Source: Paenibacillus sp. 1_12 (GTDB lineage Bacteria > Bacillota > Bacilli > Paenibacillales > NBRC-103111). From it: DNA of 64,000 nt. Under the pieces are notes generated by a model that saw nothing but the letters and a program-made list of their open reading frames with translations, was not told the DNA's origin and searched no databases. Each line of letters opens with the position of its first letter. The stretch's first letter is position 1. Shown in pieces: positions 54,535 through 61,794 of this stretch. The stretch spans positions 682,001 through 746,000 of the forward strand of contig NZ_FOTE01000002.1 of the NCBI RefSeq assembly GCF_900114475.1. The letters are read 5' to 3'. Both the position numbers and the translations under genes were made by a program.

Positions 54535-55560
54535 ATGAAATATAAACAACTTGGAAATACAGGACTTTTAGTTTCGCAGCTTGCTCTAGGGACGATGACG
54601 TTCTCCAGTGGAAAGGGTTTTAATAGTATTATCGGTTCAATTGGACAAGAAGAGGCAGATCAGATGATACGGAAGAGTGTGGATATCGGGATCAACTTCT
54701 ATGATACCGCTGATATTTATGGAGATGGTGAAAGTGAAATTACGCTTGGACAATCCTTCCGTAACCTTGGCATTGCAAGAAAGGATGTTGTGATTGCTAC
54801 CAAAGCAGCTGGTAGGTCTGGCAAAGGACGTAACGATGTCGGCGCTTCAAGAGGACACATCATGGATGCAGTGGAAGGAAGCTTGAAGCGGCTGCAAACC
54901 GATTACATCGATTTGTATCAGATTCATGCCGATGATTTCCTGACGCCGGTTGAAGAAACCTTGGGCGCTCTGGATGATCTGGTATCACAAGGCAAAGTTC
55001 GGTACATTGGTGTATCGAACTGGCAAGCCTGGAAGATTGCCGACGCACTTGGTATTTCTGAGCGCAAGAATCTAGCCCGCTTTGAAACGCTGCAGGCGTA
55101 TTATTCGCTTGCCAGCCGGGATTTAGAGCGGGAGCTGGCACCTATGATGGAGGCGAAGAAAATGGGACTCCTGGTGTGGGGTCCGCTTGCCGGCGGTCTG
55201 CTATCGGGGCGGTATGACCGGCACAATCAGAAAGCAGAGGATTCGCGCCGCTCGGCGGCTGATTTCCCGCTTGTGGATAAGGAACGTGCCTGGAATATTA
55301 TTGATGTGCTTAGGCCGATTGCGGAAGCGCACGGAACGAATTCTGCTACTGTTGCCCTCGCCTGGCTGCTGACGAGACCCGTCGTAACCTCCGTTCTGGT
55401 TGGAGCAAAGCGGCTTGAACAACTGGAGGCTAATCTGGAAGCAGCGGAGCTGGAGCTGACGGATGATGAAATTCGCCGTCTTGACGAAGTGAGCGCACTG
55501 CCGCCGGAATATCCGGGCTGGATGGTTGAATTCCAGAAGCGAGACCGCCTGGAGCCTTAA
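54535..55560 (+). CDS. Aldo-keto reductase
   Basis: A 341-residue TIM-barrel NADPH-dependent oxidoreductase. It has the catalytic tetrad region: FYDTADIYGDGESE (Asp, Tyr), VVIATKAAGR (Lys) and YQIHADD (His). SNWQAWKIA and VLVGAKRLEQLEANL are typical of the YghZ/Tas/AKR11-14 groups. It reduces aldehydes or ketones, substrate unknown. Strong AAGGAGG ribosome-binding site. Divergent from an AraC regulator, a common gene pair in detoxification of reactive carbonyls. Confidence 0.93.
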   Translation: MKYKQLGNTGLLVSQLALGTMTFSSGKGFNSIIGSIGQEEADQMIRKSVDIGINFYDTADIYGDGESEITLGQSFRNLGIARKDVVIATKAAGRSGKGRNDVGASRGHIMDAVEGSLKRLQTDYIDLYQIHADDFLTPVEETLGALDDLVSQGKVRYIGVSNWQAWKIADALGISERKNLARFETLQAYYSLASRDLERELAPMMEAKKMGLLVWGPLAGGLLSGRYDRHNQKAEDSRRSAADFPLVDKERAWNIIDVLRPIAEAHGTNSATVALAWLLTRPVVTSVLVGAKRLEQLEANLEAAELELTDDEIRRLDEVSALPPEYPGWMVEFQKRDRLEP

Positions 55561-55568
55561 GAGTCGCC

Positions 55569-56090
55569 TTAAGCATTCTGATTGATGTACTTGGTGACGT
55601 TACTAATAATTGAATCAAGTTCATCGGTCGTATCAACTACTAATTCGCCCTCTAACGGTTTAATGCTTAGATCTTTATAATATTGTTTTAATTCAATAAA
55701 ATCGGTAATCAATTGGTTAGGCATAGGATTAACCTTTCTTTTGTTAAAGCGATCGGCCCAAATTTTTTCATTAGAGCAGATACAAAGTATGGATTTCAAG
55801 AAATAGTTATGTTCTTTTAACCAATCACTAAACCTCGTCACGTCTTCTTCTTGGTTAAAAGGGAAATCCAGAATAAAACGTCCATTCATTTTCTTGTTCG
55901 ATTCTAGAATTCTGAATAAGATTCCATATGAAACCTTGTTCCTTTGATCATGAATATCGTTATAACTAGCTACCACATCATAAAAGTCATCTTTTCGAAT
56001 AATAGGGATATTAAGTTGGGAACTTAATAGATCTGATATAGTCGTCTTTCCTACACCTGGACGCCCTCTGAATAAAATGATATCGGACAA
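55569..56090 (-). CDS. Small P-loop kinase/AAA-family nucleotide-binding protein
   Basis: A 173-residue protein. The start is taken at a TTG (complement of 56088-56090, LSDIILFRG) because AGGTGG lies seven bases upstream; ATG codons further upstream are in frame but lie before this site. The Walker A GRPGVGKTT is at the N-terminus, and a later RFILDFPFNQ may hold the base side. ADRFNKRKVNPMPNQ resembles the adenylate-kinase-like/zeta-toxin-like P-loop kinase group. The substrate is unknown. The stop lies only 8 bp after the convergent aldo-keto reductase stop. Confidence 0.75.
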   Translation of the reverse strand: MSDIILFRGRPGVGKTTISDLLSSQLNIPIIRKDDFYDVVASYNDIHDQRNKVSYGILFRILESNKKMNGRFILDFPFNQEEDVTRFSDWLKEHNYFLKSILCICSNEKIWADRFNKRKVNPMPNQLITDFIELKQYYKDLSIKPLEGELVVDTTDELDSIISNVTKYINQNA

Positions 56091-56203
56091 TATAATTCCA
56101 CCTATCTCTATCATATAACCATAATATACCACCCATTGGTTTAGCTTGCTATTCTAGAATGCTTTAGCAATTAAAAATGCAGCTATAAATCGCCACGAAA
56201 ACT

Positions 56204-56242
56204 AAAGGTACGGCCCCAAAAATTTGAGGAGCTGTACCTTTT
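56204..56242. terminator. Terminator between the beta-helix gene and the kinase gene
   Basis: AAAGGTAC and GGC pair with the complementary GC(T)GTACCTTTT arm around an A/T-rich loop. The flanks carry TTTT on the plus strand and TTTAGTTTTC on the minus strand. It would end the minus-strand beta-helix gene. Confidence 0.6.
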
Positions 56243-56309
56243 CTCATGGAAAGTCAATATTTGATAGAGAGCTTGGAAACGTCGGTGGGTTTTATGGAAA
56301 TAACGGCTT

Positions 56310-57800
56310 TCAAAAAGTGCTTGAAGTAGCTGTCACAGTTATCCCGGCTGCATAGCTGCCCTCCATTATCCGTCCGTCGGAGATATTCGTTATGGCATCT
56401 CCGCACATGCATAGATCGGTAAACGTTACATTTGTTACAGCATTCGTGTCACTTGAGCCATAGATATGTATGGGGTTAAAAGCTAATTTATCGAATAAAG
56501 TGCTTTCTATATTTACATTCGTTATGGGTGCTGTTTTCGCTTCTATTTCTATAGGAATACTTTTACCCATGGAAGTAAATACAAAGCTTTCCACTCTTGT
56601 ATTTACAAAATGTATATCGTCCATCAACTGATTCCCCGAAGTTGCTTCTACCACGATTCCACGCCGTGCCTGAACGACGTCGTTATCTTCAAACCATACA
56701 TCATACATAGGGCTCAACGACTGCAAACCTGCTTTGAGACCAGCACAAGACGAAAATACAATATTGTTCTTGAAATGTATGTTATACATGGCAAAGTCCA
56801 TTATAGTCGATTTAGCACACAGGGCATCATCTACGGTCATGACAAAGTTTTTTTCCGCTATGGCATTCCTTGTTCCACATAGATCTATACCGTCATTCAT
56901 GATTTTATACTGGTCTGCATTTTTGTGATTGATAATCTTGACATTTCTTACCGTAAATCCATCGCCACCTTGAATACCGTTAATTGTCCACGTTGTTGAG
57001 TCCTTTATGATGATGCCTTCTATCGTTACATGATTGGAAAAGTTACCTACAATAACGTTTCTTCTGTATCCGAGATAGGTTGATGATGCACGGTCCTTAT
57101 CCATAATCTCTATACCACTGGCGTCCAACACACCGCGCCCCAGTATTTTGGCATTGGGTGCATGGTCTATCCTTATCATGGGTTCAATAAATATTTTACC
57201 CTCCCCACTGATAGTAGAATCATAAAGGGTTCTGTCCGGATTTGACTTTAGGACTGCCCCTCCCTGTAGGTAAAGGGTGACATTGCTCTTTATGTAGAGA
57301 ATATCCTTAACTTTATATACACCTACAGGTACATACACGATTCCTCCGCCTGCGGCAGATGCATCATCAATTGCTTGCTGTATGATACGGGTAACATCGC
57401 TCGTCCAAGTGTTGTCTGCATGATAAGGAGAGTTTATTATATTATAAATACCTGTCCCGGAGGATGCCGGAGCATGGCTTTCCAAAGGGTCCGCCAGAAC
57501 AACGAGCTTCTCCAGGCTATTAATCTGTATAACCAAATAGCATGGCTTTTCGGAATTACTGTCAATAGAAAAAGTCAATTGATTCCCGCTTACTGTCCCC
57601 GTAATCCCCAAACTGTGCGGGCTTATATCATAGCTTGTGATGGGCTGGCTTGCCGTGACCGTTAGTATGGATGTACCCGAGTAGGAAAAATGAGCATAAT
57701 GGTAGTCCAAAAAATTTTCAACAAAGACAGTGGTGTCGTCTACATGTAAATGAAAAGCCGAGCTTGCTGTAGTATAAGCGGGTTTAGTGTAAGTAATCAT
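56310..57800 (-). CDS. Right-handed beta-helix glycosidase-like protein (GH28/GH49-like)
   Basis: A 496-residue protein with an N-terminal beta-sandwich (about 1-115), then a parallel beta-helix (about 135-480) with repeats of coil motifs such as VTIEGIIIKDSTTWTINGIQ and VRNVKIINHKN. The pair NDGIDLCGTRNAIAEKNF and VMTVDDALCAK resembles the catalytic Asp cluster of polygalacturonase-type (GH28) and dextranase-type (GH49) enzymes. AGGAG is awkwardly placed: 4 bp before a GTG at 57809 and 13 bp before the ATG at 57800. No signal peptide is seen for either, so the enzyme may be cytoplasmic and act on imported oligosaccharides. The ABC importer gene starts 236 bp upstream. Confidence 0.75.
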   Translation of the reverse strand: MITYTKPAYTTASSAFHLHVDDTTVFVENFLDYHYAHFSYSGTSILTVTASQPITSYDISPHSLGITGTVSGNQLTFSIDSNSEKPCYLVIQINSLEKLVVLADPLESHAPASSGTGIYNIINSPYHADNTWTSDVTRIIQQAIDDASAAGGGIVYVPVGVYKVKDILYIKSNVTLYLQGGAVLKSNPDRTLYDSTISGEGKIFIEPMIRIDHAPNAKILGRGVLDASGIEIMDKDRASSTYLGYRRNVIVGNFSNHVTIEGIIIKDSTTWTINGIQGGDGFTVRNVKIINHKNADQYKIMNDGIDLCGTRNAIAEKNFVMTVDDALCAKSTIMDFAMYNIHFKNNIVFSSCAGLKAGLQSLSPMYDVWFEDNDVVQARRGIVVEATSGNQLMDDIHFVNTRVESFVFTSMGKSIPIEIEAKTAPITNVNIESTLFDKLAFNPIHIYGSSDTNAVTNVTFTDLCMCGDAITNISDGRIMEGSYAAGITVTATSSTF

Positions 57801-58035
57801 GGTTGCCACACATCTCCTATTTATATTTAATATTTTTCTTAAGAAACAAACTATATAAGATGAACTAAACATCATAACAGCAGAGAGGCGCTGCGAAAGC
57901 AGACCCTTCTTCCAGTCGCTGTTCAGCCAGATTCTTTCGATTCTTAGCCCCCAAATAAAGCCGGTTGCACCCTTGACGTGGTGAGAACCGGATTATTTTC
58001 TGTCCAAAATACCTTAGCGTTGTAAATCTGCGTTT

Positions 58036-59697
58036 TTACTTCTGATCCCACATCTTAACGGCATTTTTTGTAGTCACGACCGTATCCTTGTTCTCCTGAT
58101 ACCATTTGGCCATGTACTCGTCCAGTTTCGGCCCTCCATTCTTCGCCCACACCGCCTTGGCATCCTCGAATGCCTGATCGATAGTGTAAGCCTTCCCTCC
58201 GATAATCGCCTTGTCCCAAATTGTCGCAAGATCTTTTTGAAGGCTGACGCGAATAAGGCTTAAATCATCGGAAACCACAGGATAACTGAGAAGAGGTTGT
58301 ACAAACTCCCGATTGGGATCAATATAATCCTTTCTAGCCTGCAGCACCAAATCCTTAAATGATTTTTGAATAGGGTCCGCAGGATTAAGGAATGTCTCCG
58401 CGAAGGAGCATTTTGAATTCGGAACACCAGGCCCAAATGAAAGCATAGATAAATCTGAAGTGGTTTGTCCTCTCTCCTTTGTGTTTTTCTCTTGATCTAT
58501 CGGAATCGCACAGCCGTTGGCATCCGGCTTATAATGAACATTTTCAAAACCGTCCTGTAACACGCTGGATGCTTCCGCTCCAACGAGAAAATCGACGTAT
58601 TTCATTACAGCGACTGGATCCTTCGCTAGGATATTGATCGCTGCCCCGCCGGCATTAAACGGTGCAGCTATAATAGGATTTAATTTACCGAACGGTGTTT
58701 CGGGATAAGCCAGTGCAATTACTTCTGCCGTAGGAACATTTTTCTTCAGTGCCTGGAAGGCGGCAAGTGAGGCTGTATTATTTAAATTCCCGTTCAGCGT
58801 GTAAATGCCCAGTCTCCCGGAAATCCAATCTTGTTTTACTTTATCTGGCTTATTGACTAGAAAATCTTTATCAACCGCACCTGCATCGAACAATTTCTTT
58901 TTAAAATCAGCGGCAGCTTTAGTCGTTTCCAATCTTTTCACTAATTGTCCATTATAAACCGTATAACCGAACTGGCTATTCCAATCATTAAACATTTTAT
59001 TGATTTGATCGGCCGCATCGCTTCCTTGAATGTTAATGCCATAGGTGTCCTTTTTTCCGTTCCCATCAGGATCCTGATCAGCAAAAGCTATGGCTACCTT
59101 TAGCCAATCATCGACTGTTTTTGGCACCTCCAGTTTTAATTTATCCAGCCAGTCTTTTCGTATGAGAATGGTGTCATTAATTCCCCCGTTCTGCACGGTT
59201 TTAAACATGTACATTTTGCCGTCGCTTGCTGTTGCCAGCTTCTTCATATCCGGATATTTTTGCAGCCACTGTTTGTATGTAGTGCTGTGTTTTTCGATCA
59301 AATCATCTAGCGGCATGAGCTGCTTGGTATTGTACCAATCCAGTAAATTTTGAGCTGTATATTCAAAAATTAAATCAGGGGCGCTTCCTGAAGCAAACAG
59401 CACGTTATATTTATCCTTTTGTTTCGAAGCATCACGTGCTACCGGAACAAACGTAACCTCGGCTGGGGCTTTTTCGTTAATCCATTTGGTCCACCGGTTA
59501 TTGTCAACAGTTCCTTCTTCTTGCGGCACCGCATTGCGTTCAAAAACTGAGGATGTGATTTTCGGCTTCGCAACCGGACCAGTAGTAGTACTATTTTTAT
59601 CATTATTTTGTGGTGTAGAACAACCTGCTAGTATCGTTGTTAAAGTCAAAGCTGTAATTACGCTTACAATCGCAGGCTTGCCAGTTAATTTGTTCAT
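58036..59697 (-). CDS. Extracellular solute-binding lipoprotein (Lpl-type sugar importer)
   Basis: A 553-residue lipoprotein with lipobox LAGC after a 25-residue signal peptide. The long size and the motif set DGKMYMFKTVQNGG, TILIRKDWLDKLKLEVP and DPDGNGKKDTYGIN mark the large binding proteins (LplA-type) of Bacillus/Paenibacillus oligosaccharide importers. Third gene of the operon permease-permease-binding protein, 52 bp after the second permease. GGAGGTATTGGA precedes the ATG. The ligand is probably an oligosaccharide, consistent with the nearby beta-helix glycosidase-like gene, but is not identified. Confidence 0.93.
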   Translation of the reverse strand: MNKLTGKPAIVSVITALTLTTILAGCSTPQNNDKNSTTTGPVAKPKITSSVFERNAVPQEEGTVDNNRWTKWINEKAPAEVTFVPVARDASKQKDKYNVLFASGSAPDLIFEYTAQNLLDWYNTKQLMPLDDLIEKHSTTYKQWLQKYPDMKKLATASDGKMYMFKTVQNGGINDTILIRKDWLDKLKLEVPKTVDDWLKVAIAFADQDPDGNGKKDTYGINIQGSDAADQINKMFNDWNSQFGYTVYNGQLVKRLETTKAAADFKKKLFDAGAVDKDFLVNKPDKVKQDWISGRLGIYTLNGNLNNTASLAAFQALKKNVPTAEVIALAYPETPFGKLNPIIAAPFNAGGAAINILAKDPVAVMKYVDFLVGAEASSVLQDGFENVHYKPDANGCAIPIDQEKNTKERGQTTSDLSMLSFGPGVPNSKCSFAETFLNPADPIQKSFKDLVLQARKDYIDPNREFVQPLLSYPVVSDDLSLIRVSLQKDLATIWDKAIIGGKAYTIDQAFEDAKAVWAKNGGPKLDEYMAKWYQENKDTVVTTKNAVKMWDQK

Positions 59698-59749
59698 TCC
59701 AATACCTCCATAAATTTAATAATAATGGTTTTGCGAACTGTTGACTTAC

Positions 59750-60625
59750 CTACCCTTTTACTGCACCAATCATAATACCTTTAACAAAATATTTTTGTAT
59801 GAACGGATACACGAGTAATGGGGGGATCATTAAAATAATGACTCCGGCGGAACGAACCGATTCGGGTGTAATCAGATCGGCCAGCTGGGGTTCATTGGAT
59901 GTCGCCTCTGCCAAGGCCGCTTGGTTTTGAATCATTTGCTGAACAAGAACGGTCAAATTATATTTTTTGGCATTCGTAATGTATAGCAGGATATTTTGAA
60001 ACATGTTCCAATAATGAACGCCGTAGAACAAAACCAGCGTGGCCATGACTGGAATGGACAAGGGCAGAATAATGCCTCCGAGCAGCCGCCATTCACTGCA
60101 TCCGTCCATACGAGCGGCTTCAACCAACTCTTCGGGGATATTTTCAAAAAACGTTTTCATCAGTAACATATTAAATGAGCTGACGAGTGAGGGCAGCCAC
60201 AGCGCCCAGTAACTGTTCATCAAACCCAACGATTTCAGGAGCAGATACATAGGGATGATACCGCCACTGAACAGCAAAGTGAACACAATCGCAAGGCTGA
60301 AAAACCGTCTAGCGTAAAAATATCGCCTTGATAACGGATAAGCGGCTAATATGGTCATTAGCATACTCAAGGTTACCCCAACCAAGGTAATGGTCATGCT
60401 GTTTGTAAGCGCCCCGATCAGACGCGTTCCTTTAAATAGCGAATCGTAGGATCCGAATGTGAAATTGACGGGTAAAAAGGAAACCATACCAGACATGACC
60501 GCATGATTGTCGCTTAACGAGAGCGCGAGTGTATGAATGAGGGGGATGATACAGCTCAATCCGGCCACCGCAAGGACGATATAGTTCAAGGAGTAAAAGA
60601 TCTTTTCTCCGGTACTGATTTTCAT
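59750..60625 (-). CDS. Carbohydrate ABC transporter permease (LplC/MalG type)
   Basis: A 291-residue permease with six membrane helices. The cytoplasmic EAA loop EAARMDGCSEWRLLGGIILP is diagnostic of MalG-type subunits, here in the Lpl-type variant. The C-terminus PFIQKYFVKGIMIGAVKG is the standard end of this family. 15 bp after the other permease, AAGGAG ribosome-binding site. It pairs with that permease and an ATPase encoded elsewhere. Confidence 0.95.
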   Translation of the reverse strand: MKISTGEKIFYSLNYIVLAVAGLSCIIPLIHTLALSLSDNHAVMSGMVSFLPVNFTFGSYDSLFKGTRLIGALTNSMTITLVGVTLSMLMTILAAYPLSRRYFYARRFFSLAIVFTLLFSGGIIPMYLLLKSLGLMNSYWALWLPSLVSSFNMLLMKTFFENIPEELVEAARMDGCSEWRLLGGIILPLSIPVMATLVLFYGVHYWNMFQNILLYITNAKKYNLTVLVQQMIQNQAALAEATSNEPQLADLITPESVRSAGVIILMIPPLLVYPFIQKYFVKGIMIGAVKG

Positions 60626-60640
60626 ATGTATGGTTACTCC

Positions 60641-61597
60641 TTACCATAAGTTTTGTTTGAACCGTTTGGCGACCGAGTTGGCTGATAGCACGAGTATTAA
60701 TCCGACTACAGATTCGAACAGGCCAAGCGCCGCCGTTAAACTGAACTGTCCGCTTTGAAGACCGACCTTGTAAATGTAGGTACTGATGACTTCTGAAACA
60801 GCACTTACCGTGGAGTTTTGCATAATATACACATGGTCGAACCCTACCTCTAGTATTCTCCCCATCGACAGAATCAGCAAAATGAAAATGGTAGGACGGA
60901 TGCCGGGCAGCGTTATATGCCATACCTGCCTCCACTTGTTGGCGCCGTCCATGCTGGCTGCTTCGTACAATGAGCTGTCGATTGCAGTCAATGCGGCTAT
61001 ATAAATAATGGCGCTATAGCCTGCATCTCTCCAAATCCCCGATCCAACAAAAACGGCAATCCACGAATTTTCTCTATACAGGAACGGAAAGGGCTCCCCA
61101 AAAAGATAAGTAATGACATGATTGATCGCGCCCGTCTGCATCGAGAACATCGTCGTAATCATCCCACCGACAATAATCCAGGACAGGAAATGTGGAATGT
61201 AAAGCATTGTTTGGACACTTCGTTTAAACCAGCTCTTCCTTACTTCGTTCAGTAGAATAGCAATCACTATAGGAAAAGGGAAACTGACGAAAACTTGCAG
61301 CACACTTAATACTAACGTGTTTTTGATGACTGAAATTGTTTGTGAGCTGTGAAAAATCGTTTGAAAATGCTTGAAGCCCACCCAGGTGCTGCCCCAAAAA
61401 CCATCGTGAAAATTGTAATTTTTAAAAGCAATGACCAGGCCGAACATCGGAACATACTTGAAAATGATGTAATACAAAATGACAGGTATAAACATAATTA
61501 ACAAGGGTACGTTTTGGATAAATTTTCTTCGTCTTATTAACCGATTACTGTGGGCCCTGGTATAACTGCTATCCGAACGAACCGAAACCTCCCTCAC
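60641..61597 (-). CDS. Carbohydrate ABC transporter permease (LplB type)
   Basis: A 318-residue permease with six membrane helices and the EAA motif EAASMDGANKWRQVWHITLP. The start is taken at a GTG (complement of 61595-61597), because GAGGAG lies seven bases upstream; a TTG five codons earlier coincides with that ribosome-binding site. PMFGLVIAFKNYNFHDGFWGS is typical of LplB/YteP-type subunits. First gene of the importer operon. A perfect 7-bp inverted repeat and a terminator separate it from the regulator gene upstream. Confidence 0.93.
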   Translation of the reverse strand: MREVSVRSDSSYTRAHSNRLIRRRKFIQNVPLLIMFIPVILYYIIFKYVPMFGLVIAFKNYNFHDGFWGSTWVGFKHFQTIFHSSQTISVIKNTLVLSVLQVFVSFPFPIVIAILLNEVRKSWFKRSVQTMLYIPHFLSWIIVGGMITTMFSMQTGAINHVITYLFGEPFPFLYRENSWIAVFVGSGIWRDAGYSAIIYIAALTAIDSSLYEAASMDGANKWRQVWHITLPGIRPTIFILLILSMGRILEVGFDHVYIMQNSTVSAVSEVISTYIYKVGLQSGQFSLTAALGLFESVVGLILVLSANSVAKRFKQNLW

Positions 61598-61655
61598 TTC
61601 ATCACTCCTCAAACTTATTTTGCTTTACGCTCTTACACAGTAAACCTAAGCCGCT

Positions 61656-61675
61656 AAACGGTCAATAAACCGTTT
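61656..61675. promoter_or_regulatory. Inverted repeat upstream of the Lpl-type importer operon
   Basis: AAACGGT (61656-61662) and ACCGTTT (61669-61675) are perfect complements with a 6-bp spacer, 58 bp upstream of the first permease start. This is an operator candidate for the adjacent AraC regulator, though AraC sites are usually direct repeats. Confidence 0.35.
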
Positions 61676-61717
61676 TCATTCTATAGATAGCATTCCTAAA
61701 ACGCCCTTACCTCAGGC

Positions 61718-61760
61718 AAAAAGAGCCCTTTGAATCTCTTTGCAGGTTCAAAGGGCTCTT
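61718..61760 (-). terminator. Rho-independent terminator of the AraC regulator gene
   Basis: A 14-bp stem (61721-61734 with 61747-61760, AAGAGCCCTTTGAA and complement) is followed on the minus strand by CTCTTTTTGCC. It lies 35 bp past the regulator stop and separates it from the importer operon. Confidence 0.85.
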
Positions 61761-61794
61761 CATATACAGATTTCCGAAATAGATCGATTTCCAC

